DNA of 64,000 nucleotides from Anadara kagoshimensis (Eukaryota > Mollusca > Bivalvia > Arcoida > Arcidae). Below the pieces are notes generated by a model. It had not been told where the DNA came from. It saw only the letters and a list, made by a program, of their open reading frames with translations, and did not search any database. The first letter of the stretch is position 1; every line of letters begins with the position of its first letter. Location: NCBI GenBank assembly GCA_021292105.1, contig CM037874.1, positions 34,460,185 through 34,524,184 on the forward strand, read 5' to 3'. A program made the translations under genes and the position numbers. This document shows positions 1-11,930 of the stretch, in pieces.

Positions 1-90
1 AAATGTCACCTCTTTATAAGGATCACTTGCTTTTAAAGGCCAGTAAGCTTGTAACTCAATTGTTTTTATTCATGTTATTTTAAGATCTAT
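1..90. mobile_element. Partial copy of the CAGTCAAACCTG mariner-type MITE
   Basis: The window opens inside a degenerate copy of a repeat seen more completely at 2460-2644, 35512-35689 and 40317-40495. The shared reading is a stretch about tracts of the kind 'cctctttataaggatcac', then 'aaaggccagtaag', then 'attgtttttattcatgtta'. One end is cut off by the window edge. Confidence 0.5.
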
Positions 91-257
91 GAGAAGACGT
101 CGAGATACTTATGTCAACTAGTTGTGGTAAATATCTCGACATTAGTATCTCGAAACGTGTTAATTATCTCAATTTTTATTTTACTATTAATAACAAGTTT
201 CCATTATATTATTTCGACTTGTCGTGATATTAAGTAAATATGTTGAGATATACATAT

Positions 258-692
258 TATATACACAGCGTGTAGGTACAACCCTCAGTATCAGACCGAG
301 TCCTTTTTTCGTAGCCGTATCACTACGACTCGTGCTTGCGCGACGAGTAGTGATACAGCTACGAAAAAAGGACGAGACCTGATCATGATACGAAGGGTTG
401 TACCTACACACTGTGTATATAATATTTTTATCTAACATTTCCAATTAGGTTGTTTAAAGTAATAAAAAAACAATACTTAAAGTAAAAAAAATAAACTTTA
501 CCACAGAAAACCACTAAACTATGTTATGACATTTGTTCTTCATTCTCCCTAATGCCGTCACAATGAGAACGTGCACGTGCACTTTACCGCCAATGTTGTA
601 TCACCACAGTGTGGTTATACAAGATTCTGTATCATGCGTGTTTGATAAAACTTGTATTTCGTAGAAAAACTAGTCTAATGTTAGATAAAATT
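258..692 (+). mobile_element. Foldback repeat with palindromic GTATCACCACA core, copy 1
   Basis: Positions 258-420 form an imperfect inverted repeat with arms of about 75 bp around a loop near 332-341; the arms contain 'gtatcactacgactcg' and 'cgagtagtgatac'. The following 270 bp are shared with 35993-36327 (same strand) and 44436-44640 (opposite strand), including a palindrome close to GTATCACCACA-n-TGTGGTGATAC and 'ctagtctaatgttagata'. No ORF is present. It is a non-coding dispersed element; its superfamily is unknown. Confidence 0.65.
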
Positions 693-774
693 TTATATAG
701 ACCGAAATTATATGGATGTCAGGAATATACTACCATAAATACATATATATATATATATTAACATTTAAGCATTT

Positions 775-885
775 TGGTAGATGTTCATATTTCGACCACT
801 AGGCAGCCGAGCTTTGAGTAGTATGTTCGTTTTTTATTTCGTTAGCTATGTGTTAAACTTTCGACAGATCTGTACTGTATATGTA
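775..885 (-). mobile_element. Partial GTCGAAAGTTTAAC MITE
   Basis: The end 'gttaaactttcgacag' followed by 'tctgtactgta' matches the terminus of the inverted-repeat family seen complete at 35747-35943. Only one end is recognisable here. Confidence 0.5.
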
Positions 886-2459
886 TATGTATACCTCTAA
901 ACATTGTGGCCTCAGGGAAAAAATCTTTTCAGCATTTGTACGTATGGAGTGACACCTGTCCTTACTTCTGCGCCATTTATAATCTCGTTACCAAGAGGGT
1001 TTAAATCTCGTTGTATGACACTGAAATATGAAAGAATGTTATTAGAACATTATTATTGTTAAGGAAAATGTTATACTCTATTATACAGGGTGGTTCGGAA
1101 AACACTTGTCACTTCACCTTTAGCTAGCCATGGTGACGTCTGGATACAGTTAAAATATAATGCCCATTCTATTGATCAATATCAATCTATATTAAATAAC
1201 GCCGTTTTACAAACATGCATGCAGAAAATCAGCCAAAAACTAAGAGTAATATTTAATACTAAATCGGTAACTCAGATATTTCCCTCTTCAGGTACATATC
1301 TCGATAGCTTTTTGTTAGTTGATTCATATTTCTTGGCAGCTTTTGTGGTCACTAGCTTTCCGAATCTCTGCCGTTCGGCAATCCAGTTTCGACTCGTTTT
1401 CGTTATACTTTCGACAGGTTTGCGTTACTCTTAAAAAAGACGATGCAACTCATCTGTTGGCACGAGTTCATTGTGGATAGCGTACGACTTCGTGTGTAAA
1501 TATGCTGATGCATCTTGTCTAACGGCAGGAGTATATTGTAGATGGGGTACGAATTCATGTGTAGATGCGCCTTATCTGATGGTACGAGTTGATGTATAGA
1601 TGCGTCTTATCGAATGACACGCGCAAATGTCTAGATGCGTCTTTTCTAAGGATTGATGTAGCTAGGCTTCCCGGCATTGGAAACTTACTTGTTTGTGTAT
1701 TCAGTACAGCATGACTTATACGTTATGGCACTGGGTCTGAATTGTACATTCAGAAAAACCTTCAGTTCTACATCTGTCGGTATGAAACTTCGATTCTGTT
1801 TTGATATCTCTGAAACATAAAACATAAACATAAAGGTTACATAACTGTATAAAAATGGTGTTTAAAGTGCCATTACTTGTAGTCTATTATTTACTAAACC
1901 ATTTAAAAAGACACAGACGCCAACACTATACCATCCGTAAGAAATAATTAAACAAATAAAAAAGAAATATATGCATGTAGCCTATGGTATTGGATAGGCG
2001 GCTATTTATTCCTTTGTAATGTAAATATTCACATAAATATACATTACATGTAACCATAAATAGTGCCCAGGATTCAAAACCAGAGATAAAACTAAAATTT
2101 GCAAAAACTTTGGAAAACCTTAAGGCTCTATGTTCCTAAAATAAATAACAATAATAATGAAAAATGGTCTGACCAGTGTGAAGACCGAAACTAGAATGAC
2201 ACGTACTTTAACAAACTTACTACACCTCACAAAACTTCGTGCATCACGCCAGACATACATACACTCACAAAGAATGCCACGCCCCCTAATTTAGATATTA
2301 AAGAACCATGAAAGCAATCTGAATAACGACGGATAGCACGTTATGATTAGTCTGCTTTGCGCAGCAATGGAAATTATAACATTCTAACGCAACTTCTCCA
2401 CACTATGATTATATCAACCTTGCGCATTTTTGGTCGTTTAATTCTAGAATACGTACATA
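886..2459. other. No gene recognised
   Basis: AT-rich sequence with scattered stop codons on both strands. A 114-codon open frame at 1090-1434 has no recognisable motif or splice context. Around 1440-1650 there is a loose array of 'gatgcgtctt' and 'gtacgagtt' words that looks like an eroded short tandem repeat. Confidence 0.5.
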
Positions 2460-2644
2460 CAGTCTAACCTGCCTTAAAGGTAACCTCTAAATAAGGTCCA
2501 CCTGCTTTTATAGGCCAGTAAAAGTTTATCCCAATTGTTCCTTATCCATATTATTTAAACCTGTATACCGGTATAAAGACTACTTGTCCATAAAGTCCAC
2601 TTTTATTAGTTCCATTGAGTGACCTTTATAGACAGGTTTGGCTG
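2460..2644 (-). mobile_element. Mariner-type MITE (CAGTC...GACTG termini), 185 bp
   Basis: Starts CAGTCTAACCTG and ends in sequence close to CAGGTTTGGCTG, with TA on both sides (2458-2459 and 2645-2646). It is related to 35512-35689 and 40317-40495, in the opposite orientation. CAGT termini with TA duplications are typical of Tc1/mariner-derived MITEs. No coding capacity. Confidence 0.7.
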
Positions 2645-2649
2645 TATTT

Positions 2650-3478
2650 CCAATCGAGAGAGGAACAGTCAATCAATAACGCGTAAGCAAGAAATGAGTG
2701 ACATTGCTTTAGCAATGGTTATCGTGGAAAAGTATCAGTTTTAGCAACAGTATACCAATTTAGCCATTTTTGCAATACAGTAGCGGAAATTTCAATGTAT
2801 CACTAAATTAAATACATTCGTCGTTTAAAAGGTGATCAATGAGAGTAATTTCAATTTAAACCCATGTATACACTGAATAACCCAACTATATTTTGTGCTA
2901 AAATGTGTATGAAAAAATCAAAGCTTTAATAGTATTTGTTGTAAATAAAGCAATTGACTTTAAAAGCCAACAACAACAAACATATTCTTTAGAAAAACTA
3001 GAGAATGCTTGCAAAACATGTTATGTCACCAAACCCCTATATATACTAGTATTTACAATAAAAGTGATCTCAAAAAACATTTTAACTATGGCCTAAATTG
3101 TTCCTGTCAAGAATACTTTTGTATTAAAGTATAATGTTCCACAAATTACCATGCATCAAACTTAAAATAAAGCATTGTGCCGCCTTGCATTACAGACGGC
3201 GGGTAGACAAAAGACAAAGACCGACTAAAACACATCGCCTTCCGTATTTTAACGTTTGCATATTAAATACATGTACATACGTAATCGGTCTGAATAAACA
3301 CGCCAAAAATGAATCAAGTCAGATCTATCTGCATTTTCGTTTCTGATAATCTTTTGGTGTCCCATTAATGATATATTGTTTTATATGACAAAATAGCGTC
3401 TTAAGTACTGATATAATCATGTATAAAATCGCAGATCTATGCTCAAAATGGCTTTGGCTGCTGGATCTAGGAATAACG
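2650..3478. other. No gene recognised
   Basis: AT-rich sequence with no recognisable repeat or exon. It lies 3' of the PEBP-like gene below and may include its 3' untranslated region, but no polyadenylation site can be fixed. Confidence 0.4.
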
Positions 3479-6240
3479 CTAAAAACCAGAGGTCATAGGG
3501 TCATGGTTTTTATGACGTCGTAGAAAGGGGGCGGTATCCCAAACTGCAATATGTTGACAGAAAATTCCTAGACCTGAGAGAGAGAGAGAGAGAGAGAGTA
3601 CAATGGCTTAACTTGCACGGGTCTTTCGAGTAAGACCAAAAAACAGATGTCCCACTTCACGGTAGGTATGGCACGCTACAGACCCTGTCTTGTACATACT
3701 AAAAAAGTCAGAATTACTGGTGACGTTAAGATATAGGCATTTTTTACTTAGACGTGTACCCCATTTTCAATTAATCAATTACCAGGGTACATCACAGAGT
3801 GACAGACACACATAAGCGTTTTAAGAAGAGAGAAAGAAAGAGAGAATGCTCCAACCGTTGATCTGGGGTCAATAATAAGCTCCATCACAAGTATAGGCGG
3901 GACACCACAATGTGGGTCAAATTTTGTCTCCATAGATCTACATGTATAATAGGTTTATTAAAATGAGAGAGAGAGAGAGAGAGATTATTTACCTTGAGTT
4001 ACGAAGTAAGCACAATTGTTCATTACCAAATTGTCCAAAAATAACTGAACTGAATATGGATCCAGAAGAACTCTTATCCAGTTCATAGCAATCGGACCTA
4101 CAATGTTAAACACAATAATAAAAGTATCAAATACAACAGTACAAAGCAATAATATTCTTATTTCATAATATTTAATAATACCATTATGTATTATAAATAT
4201 TCAATACAAAAGAAATCGAACAAAGGAGACGGCACGTAGAAAACGATTGCTTTGTACCCACCGTAAAGTTATTTCTCACACATCTAACATAGGAATCCCG
4301 CGTGTTTACCCATATGGGATTTCATTGTCTCACCATCTAGGATTGAGACAGGCTACAAGGTACGTCTGAATAAACAGTAGCTTTTTTCTGTGAACCTAGA
4401 AGCTTTAAATGGCTTTTTAAAATAATAAGGTTTGAGAAAAAAAATCATTTGCTACTGCTCATATGAAATAGGGAAATCGCAACCCTCGGTCATATATATT
4501 TGGTCCAGAACTCAGCAAGCCTCGTTAAGTAGCAAGAGATTCTATTAGTATCTTTAATATGAATAAAAACATACTAATCCATGTCCAAATAACAATCAAG
4601 AAGCAAAATAAAAACGTTAAAACTGAAAAGTTAGGTTTAACAGGTGCACTATCGCCAGGGAAGTGAAGCCGGGTGCTCCGGAAGGGTAAGCACATCCTGT
4701 CTAGCCAGCCACACCCTCCACGTGTGTTATCCTAATTGAGTGAAAGGAACATGGAACTATGGAACGTCAAATATGTCCAGGACAATCATGGAGGACACAG
4801 AGACATCAAAGTTATCAACAATATTGTGATGACGACCATAAAGAAACTAAATAATTTCAACTTTTAAAAACACGAAATGTGTATTTGGATTTAAACTTAC
4901 CCGTTAATCCTAAATCAGAGATCAAAACTGTCATGTTATATTGGATTGAACTTGATGCCAAAGCAGTCTTCCATTCCTGAGTCAAAGTAAGCCTTCCATT
5001 CTGCTTGAACAGCAGAAAAACATATGGGTTTATATTCGCTCTTGGATTCCTTGGTCCAACGTAACTTTTAATAATCTATATAATTAGAATTATAATAATT
5101 TATTTATTTATTTTTATTTATTTATTTATTTTTAATTACTATAATTTCGATTTATCGTATGAGATACATATATCATATTGTGATAAATATGTTCATTCAA
5201 AATTTTCTGCACTAGGTGAAAGATTGATTGATTATTTGATTGATTGATCCTCCTAACCCGATGTCACGACAGGCTCAAGCCCTAAGCGCATTGCAATGCC
5301 ACTTTACGTAAAACCATATTTATTGAATCAGTCATGTCAGAAGGATTTTAAAATTATGTCTCTCAATCAATATCGTTGTCATAGTTTACTACATACCTCA
5401 GAGTTGGCAATATCATTATTCCGGATATTAACAAATGCGCCATGCGCTCTACGATTTCCAACATCTGTAAATAACAGGAAGTAGTAATCGCTCTCGGAAT
5501 GTTGCCATGTAATTTCCGGTTGAAGGAGTGTATCGAATGGGTGATAGTAATCACGTGATATTGGGTCGACAGCAAATGATTTTGATGTTGCGTGGATCCA
5601 CTTATTACCGCATCCGGAATACTGACCTGCAAGGAAAATTTTTGAGGCTAAGAATTAAAACGTAAAGATAAAAAAGAACGAATAAATTGTATGCAGAATA
5701 TTATATTGAATTTAGTATAATTGATTTATTGATTGATTGATTGAATATGAACATATTCAACAGTACTAGCGACCAGTCAAATATGGTATGTCGGAAAGAT
5801 GTTGTCCAGAATATATATAGAGAGGTGATGAAGTGTCAGAGATTCGGTACTAACCCATTAGCTAAGTGTTAAACTTACGACAGAGTCGTTCAGAAGTGCA
5901 ACCTGGAAAACAACAGTGTACCTCATGTTTTTTGCACGTCATAAAAAAGATTTACCTGTTCGTGTGGTATATTTGACATCAATATATCGGTCAATTAAGG
6001 ATGGATTGAAACTGTATGTCCCAAACGTCCTTGACACGAGACTATCTTCCGCATCCGGGTCATAATTGCCACATTCTATCGAAGACCCTGGGCCATTCGG
6101 GCAGGTCGTTGCATATTGAGTACCAAACCAAAACTCGTCTTTGCTTTGCGCGGTGTTTCTTATTCCTGACAAACATGTATTGAGGTCTGATGATCTGTTT
6201 TCAGCTGAGCATGCAGTGGTCTGACTTTCGACGTGTGTTA
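3479..6240 (-). CDS. Secreted-looking PEBP-like (phosphatidylethanolamine-binding protein) gene, 5' end missing
   Basis: Five minus-strand exons join in phase: 5956-6240, 5397-5626, 4901-5075, 3993-4097 and, less surely, 3479-3573. All introns are GT-AG. Exon 1 of this set is Cys-rich (CSAENRSSDLNTC, CPNGPGSSIEC, then CGN after the splice), which suggests an extracellular, disulphide-bonded N-terminal part. Exons 2-3 carry the PEBP-like core: SESDYYFLLFTDVG, RAHGAFVNIRNNDIAN, SYVGPRNPRANINPYVFLLF, in the order seen in PEBP proteins (YTL..DPDAP, HFLVVN, YVG..PP, RYVFLVY). The usual DPDxP ligand motif is replaced by TDVGN and about ten residues before the conserved His are missing, so classical phosphate binding may be lost. 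The exon with start codon and signal peptide lies above 6240 and was not found. The terminal exon rests only on phase, splice site and stop. Confidence 0.7.
3574..3600. repeat. (GA)n microsatellite forming a splice-acceptor tract
   Basis: A GA run read on the minus strand is a CT polypyrimidine tract ending in CAG exactly at the proposed last exon of the PEBP-like gene (exon end 3573). Confidence 0.6.
3967..3985. repeat. (GA)n microsatellite inside the PEBP-like gene
   Basis: Short GA run immediately downstream of the donor of exon 3993-4097, a few bases into the intron. Confidence 0.7.
4563..4860 (-). mobile_element. Penelope-like element 3' tail, in PEBP-like gene intron
   Basis: Matches the 3' end of the element at 54113-55065: 'catactaatccatgtcc', 'gaagccgggtgctccgg', 'aagggtaagcac' and the coding end 'cacagagacatcaa'. 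The reverse-transcriptase sense is minus. Only the 3' tail and the last few codons remain. It ends about 40 bp before exon 4901-5075. Confidence 0.7.
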
Positions 6241-6334
6241 CTGAAAAGTTTTAAATAAATAAATAAATAAATAAGTACGATTTTACATGTAGTTTAATAA
6301 GTGAATATTGCCGGATAATATTTGAGACCTATAA

Positions 6335-6725
6335 GTAAGTGGAGTGGATTAGTGGTATTTTATGTCCAAATCGAGGTCTTTTCACTTATATCGAGGTGGC
6401 CGGTCCTGGGATAGTGGAGGAAACTGGAGTATCCGGAGAAAACCACCACCGTCCATTCTAGATGGAGCCATGGAGTCATTGGTCTCTTATGTTATAAAAT
6501 GACTCAATTGTAAAGACTATCGTAAGCCATATGTAACAAAACACAAACGCTAAAATAAAGATGTTATGGTGTTTTAGAGTAAAGTTTCTGAAAATGATCC
6601 TCTCTGAAATTTCCTTGATTGAACGTTGACCTCTAGCAAACGGACTGACCAACTGTCTCACGCTATGTTCTTTCTCGATTGGGATTTGAACCCATGAGGT
6701 TAGAGGTATAGTGACCCCGGTAACC
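6335..6725 (-). mobile_element. tRNA-derived SINE, third family, minus orientation
   Basis: Contains 'cttatatcgaggtggccggt', 'ggagaaaaccaccaccgtcc' and, at the tRNA-like end, 'gatttgaacccatgaggtt', which read on the minus strand is a B-box-like GGTTCAAAT. Related copies lie at 27125-27405 and 32680-32870. Copies are eroded. Confidence 0.5.
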
Positions 6726-6837
6726 GCGAGGTTTAGGATAAATTAGACACCCTTGTATTCCATAAAAAACTACCCTACCACAAAGGGTTTTATTATTCTC
6801 ATTAATACATCAATTAGTTCCCTGGTAGATTACTTTG

Positions 6838-6920
6838 ACCATTTTCACTTCATTTTAACTTTGCTTTGGGATTTGGGGATTTTGTGATTTGGATATGGAT
6901 TGGTATGATATATATTTAGT
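6838..6920 (+). mobile_element. Penelope-like element 3' tail fragment
   Basis: 'ttttaactttgctttggg' followed by 'gatttggatatggattggta' is the reverse-oriented 3' terminus of the Penelope-like family. About 80 bp is recognisable. Confidence 0.5.
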
Positions 6921-6924
6921 TGTA

Positions 6925-8030
6925 ATTTAGTGGTATGTCATGTAGGACATGTTTCCTTTATAGATCGGGAACCAACCGTTCCATGCATATGAATCGATCC
7001 ATATACCATCTGTTTGGAACATATAGATGCTGACCATGGAGTAACTTTGTATTTTAAGTTTAAAGCACAAGTTTGTTAATCGGATTATGCAGCTATGTGG
7101 TAACATATGTATTAGGCCACACAAAATTAATTTTAATTTCAAAGATTATTTTTTTTAATCAGTAGCGTGCTATTGTAGTAATTAACCAGCCAGCAATTTT
7201 AATATCAACATCCCGGGGACAGAATTGGTCCAAACAATAATCACTGGCATGGTTAATATTTCCGTGCATCGTCGTCCCAACAGATGTTGAGGTTAAGAAA
7301 TTTATATCACGGAAACGAGAAAGGGAATCAAACTTGCCATGGTCTGCCGGTAAACGATTTGAAAATGATTTTTTTTCTATCAGAAATTTTCCATGCGAGC
7401 GAGCCCGCTTACAATTAACTAAAAATTAATTTGGATTGGACTTAAATATTGCTGGACACATATTTATATAAAACACTCGATACAATCGGAAGTGACAGCT
7501 TTATCGCAACCAATAAATTATTAATTTCAATACAGTTACATCACGTGATCATAAATATTGCTTATAATGCACAGGCATGTGATTAATGAATATTTAAAGT
7601 TTTATTATAGGCAGAGAATTATTATTATTATTATTATTATTGAACTGATGTTGTGAAATATTGTCCCGATAAATATTCTCAACATATGCAAAGTTTGCTC
7701 GGCGACACGCAGGCCTAAGTTTAGGCGTATCTGAATGGATACATATATTTTTTACATTCCAGATGGTGACAGATCAGTATGACAGATATCTTCATTCTTC
7801 ATCGTGCACCCCCCCCCCCCCCACCCCCTGTGCAAGATATATAGTCCATATGCAACACCCCTCAATATTTATCAATGAAATCGGGTGAATATGTCGATAA
7901 ACTGAGAACATTTAGACATTGATTTTTATTGAATTTCCATACATGTATTTTGAGTTGCAGATAATAGATTAAATCTTTACTTCTGGTGCAACAAATGAGT
8001 TTAATTTCAACCCTTGTTCTAATATGTATT
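6925..8030. other. No gene recognised
   Basis: AT-rich. A poly-C run lies at about 7808-7832 and (TTA)n at about 7619-7640. An open frame at 6927-7142 on the minus strand resembles a signal peptide but starts at TTG, not ATG, and has no matching donor, so I do not call it the missing first exon of the PEBP-like gene. Confidence 0.4.
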
Positions 8031-8049
8031 CAGTCCAGAATTCCATGTA

Positions 8050-8362
8050 TGCCAGACCAAATATAAGGGATTATAAGTCATTTTGAGTTTCCCTATTTGG
8101 TACCACAAGAATCGAAGCGATAGATTTTAGCAATATAATGATGGTGTTGTGAATTTTTGTATGTCCCCATTGGCTCAATATACATATAATGGACGATTTT
8201 CAAGCATCGTCATATTCACAATAATTATATATATACAATATGAGTAAGTATTTTACACATTATGAGTTGTTAACAAAAGAAAAAGTATTATTTAGCCAAC
8301 AAGGGCGATACACTTATAAATTATATGAAGTACCACAAGAAGCGATAGATTTTGGCAATATA
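8050..8362 (+). repeat. Host repeat E: unit 1 and start of unit 2
   Basis: A roughly 0.4-kb unit that recurs at 17815-18210. Markers in order are 'ggtaccacaagaa', 'gcgatagattttagcaat', 'tatgtccccattggctcaat', 'atattcacaataatt' and 'ttaacaaaagaaaaag'. Unit 2 starts near 8326 and is interrupted at 8362 by the nested insertion. Confidence 0.65.
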
Positions 8363-9569
8363 CAGTGATTACGGCAGTAGCGGATCATTAGTGCAATATT
8401 CACTGCTCCCCGAAAAAAATCATCGCAGCCGATTGTAATTTTTTGGTACTAGCAATTGACATTTCCCCACTGTTTCAAATTATCATTAGATGATAAAAAT
8501 CGTCCGACTATAAGTATGGGCAATCCACCCGTATTGTATCCCATGTATTTACGTCAGTAACGAATCAATTTGTGAGTAGCGGATCACGCCACCTAGTGTC
8601 AAGAAAACGATAGGGAATCAACTCAAAACATGATTAGTTTGAGTTTTCATCATTCAATTACAAAAATTACAAATCATGAAACAATATAAAAAAATTTAAC
8701 CGTAATATATCAACAAATAACATGATTTAAATAAATAAAAAACAAATCATCAACAGGTTTCTGATATAAATGTAATAATAAATTAAGTCAATTAACATTG
8801 TCTTAAATACTGAAATATAAAAGCAAAGATTGGTGAAGAAAATAAAATAATATTGTGCCTTATGTTTAATGACATACTGTTGTTCATGAAGATTTTATTT
8901 TAACAAGAACAGTGTATACAAACAACGATACATATTGGAAGTGTACAATGTGCATCATATGTCCAAAATTGTTACCAGACAAAAATATAGAATGGAATAA
9001 AACTTTCATGGTCTTAATCATAAAAGTATAAAGAATATATAGGGTTGGATATTAATTAATGTATTAATTCAATATATTCGAATCTTATATTGATTATCCT
9101 TCAAGCATGATAATTATGGTTTCTTTAAAACGCCCATTGATCTGGTATTATTATGATAAATAAGATAGCGGCATAGCATGACAATGGACCCATCTTTCTC
9201 ATGGGGTCAAGGAGGGAAGCTAGGCACTGGTTCTCCAATAGTCTCTGCATTGTTTATTTACAATCTACTACAACATATACATCAGGCGCAAAATTTATTT
9301 TTTCTTAAGAAATATTACGAATCTCCATTTTCATTAGCCTTTTGAGAGGCCTGTGGGACCCCTATATGTAGTAACTACCACAAATGTAGTAACGGTCACA
9401 AATGTTATAAAATTGTGTCACATATGTAGTAACGAACCACAAATGTAGGAACGACCGTTACCACAAATGTAGTAACAATTTTTTTTACCACAAATGTAGT
9501 AAATGAAAACCGCTATATGTAGTAACGAAAATTTCGAAATCTGAACGTTAGAAACCAACATTTAAGGTG

Positions 9570-9695
9570 CGTTCTAACCCGATAGAAGCGACTGTTGTTC
9601 CGATAGAAGTGCTTTTAACGCGTTAGAAGTGACTTTTAACTCGATAGAATGGAATTCTATCCCGACAGAAGCGGCTCTGATTCCGATATAAGAGA
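9570..9695 (+). repeat. Short tandem array of CCGATAGAAGTG-like units
   Basis: Five or six degenerate units such as 'cccgatagaagcgactg', 'tccgatagaagtgctttt' and 'ctcgatagaatgg', spaced about 20-25 bp, just inside the left end of the middle element. Confidence 0.6.
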
Positions 9696-10112
9696 CTTTA
9701 TTAAATACCAAAGAAAAATATTTGTATAAATTGTTAATTTTGCTGGGTTTTTCTATTTACTTGAAAACAATTAGTGTCACATAAAGCGGCACATTACAAA
9801 ATGATTAGCATAACATGTAATAGTAATTCAGATATAAATGTAATAATAAATAATAATAATAACTACTAGTATCTGATAATCCTTGTATGGGTGTTACCCC
9901 TGTACCTATGTTATGTATTATGCGATGAGCGATAATGCCAATTGGCCTCTTATTTTCATTATACTTCGGTTTGTAAAGTACATGTAAAATTCAGTTTTTA
10001 AATTTAAGTTTCTGGGTTTTCTGTATTTTTGCAGATTTAAGTAGGGTACATGTATTGATTATTATACTCCACGGCACTTAAGATGTAAGAAGTATAATGT
10101 TGTTGGTCGGTC

Positions 10113-10781
10113 TGTTACGCCACATAGCGGTGTTGCCGCATAAACGTGTTCCAACACGTCTATGCGGGGAATTTCAACGCATAAAGAGAAAGCTTTTATG
10201 CGACAAAAAGGCTACATTCCGCCGCATAAAGAAAACAATTACTATCATCACCTGCATTTACACCTCCATCATTATTACCACCTTCACAAAAGCACCACCA
10301 CCATCGTGATGATCCTCATTATATTATTATTATTATTATTATTATTAAAGCAAAAGTCGAAATTCTGCCAAAATCACAATTTAAAGATCATCAACATTAC
10401 AGTCATAATAGCCACCGCCTTTGGCACGACGACGGTAACATCGTCGTCGCGCTCTCATCGTCCCTGTCCCCATCCTCGTATTATTATTACCATTATCAAC
10501 AACACCAACAACATAAATTCTCAATTGTCACCGTCGTCGTCATAATTTATATCACCACCACCGTTTTTGTCGAGATATCAGCTCTTTTTAAATTTCATAC
10601 CAACTGGTTAAAATTAGCCATCGTTATGCGTCAAAAAGGCAGCCTTGCGCCGCATATAAGCAACACATCTTTATGCGTTGAACGCCGCCGCATAAACGTG
10701 GCGGACCTCTTTATGCGTTGGAATTCCCCGCATAGACGTGTTGGGCGCGTTTATGCGGCAACACCGCTATGTGGCGTAACA
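10113..10781. mobile_element. Inner inverted-repeat element, 669 bp (TCGGTC duplication)
   Basis: Starts TGTTACGCCACATAGCGG and ends with its reverse complement. Terminal inverted repeats of about 130 bp are packed with 'gccgcataaacg' and 'tttatgcg' words in both orientations. Exact 6-bp duplications TCGGTC flank it at 10107-10112 and 10782-10787. The centre is a low-complexity run of atc/cac/tta triplets, so the open frame across it is not a gene. Confidence 0.8.
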
Positions 10782-11165
10782 TCGGTCCCTCCGTCCGTCC
10801 ATCAGTCAATTATAAGTTTTCCGCATTGTTTCCTAAACACTTTCAGATAGAGTTTTTGAATGGGAATCAACCACAATGAGTTGCAGATTAAGTTAACGTT
10901 TTGTTTTACTACGAATCCGACCCTTTGCAATTGTCTTTGATAATTTTATTGAAATACTAGTAACAGTTTTCTGCAGTTTTTTTTCGTAATAGCTTGCACA
11001 TATTGAACTGATTTGGCATATAGGTCTACCATAATGTGTTACAGATCAAGTTCACGTTTCATTTTGCTTCGCTGAAATTTATGTTTTTACGATGACTACA
11101 CTTGATTTGGTCCAATATGTGGGAGCAACCTCACAAAGGTTTTTGTAATATTTGCTGATTTTTAT

Positions 11166-11167
<2 letters not shown>

Positions 11168-11213
<46 letters not shown>
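11168..11213. repeat. (CT)n microsatellite
   Basis: About 23 uninterrupted CT units within the middle nested element. Confidence 0.9.
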
Positions 11214-11215
<2 letters not shown>

Positions 11216-11334
11216 GCAATTACAATACTTCGTAAATATCGTTATTGAAGTATATGAACTGCATTTTATAAGATGTGTTAGTCTGTGAAAAAGAACGTCT
11301 GTAATCATATATGGTGTATCTTGTTCTTTCGCCA

Positions 11335-11560
11335 AGCACTGGGCATTACGAATGAAAGTCACGGTTCTTTCGGATGGGAACTTAAAAACAAATAAAGGTC
11401 CCGTGTCACGGTGGGCTTGGCACGCTTAAGAACCCTGCTGTATAATGCCATCAGCGCAACCCACATGCAAAATTTCTGCACCTTCGCCTATAGCTGGCGA
11501 CGTCTCGATATAAGTAAAATATTTTGACTGGGACGTTAAACACCATTACTCAACTCTAAA
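11335..11560 (+). mobile_element. tRNA-type SINE, first family, headless copy
   Basis: Shares with 25440-25672 and 57795-58012 the body 'gaaagtcacggttctttcgg', 'ggtcccgtgtcacggtgggc', 'gccttcgcctatagctgg' reading 'ccttcgcctatagctggcga', and the end 'tgggacgttaaacaccatta'. The tRNA-like head is absent. Confidence 0.7.
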
Positions 11561-11821
11561 CTCTTGTACCCTGCTTAGTGTTTAAGTGCACTTCTCACAG
11601 GCTAGTTGCGTACCCAGTCCGCTAGAAACAGATCATAGTGTGGTACTTCTTAAAGGTTTTCTCTTTTGTCTGCGGTTTAAATTAAACGGAAGTGTTAAAA
11701 AAATCCAGATTGTTTTATTTTGTTACTAAATTCTTAGCTTATTATTTTTAATTTGCATTGCTATGGGTGGGTGTCCAGTTGCCTGCTGAATATTGCAATT
11801 TGACCAACTAGATGAACAATG

Positions 11822-11930
11822 CACCCCCCCCCCCACCAAAAAAAAAAAAAAACAAAACAAAACAAAAAACAAAAAACAAAAAAAAACAAAACAAAAAAAA
11901 AAACAAAAAAAAACAAAAAAAAAAAAACCT
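11822..11930. repeat. Poly-C then A-rich low-complexity tract
   Basis: A C run followed by about 90 bp of A runs broken by single C bases. The Phe-rich frames on the minus strand come from this and are not genes. Confidence 0.9.

Noticed and set aside
1090..1434. 114-codon plus-strand frame
   Set aside because: No motif, no upstream context and composition like the flanking non-coding DNA.
10097..10545. Open frames rich in Ile/Thr/His
   Set aside because: They come from inverted repeats and att/cac triplet runs inside the 669-bp element.
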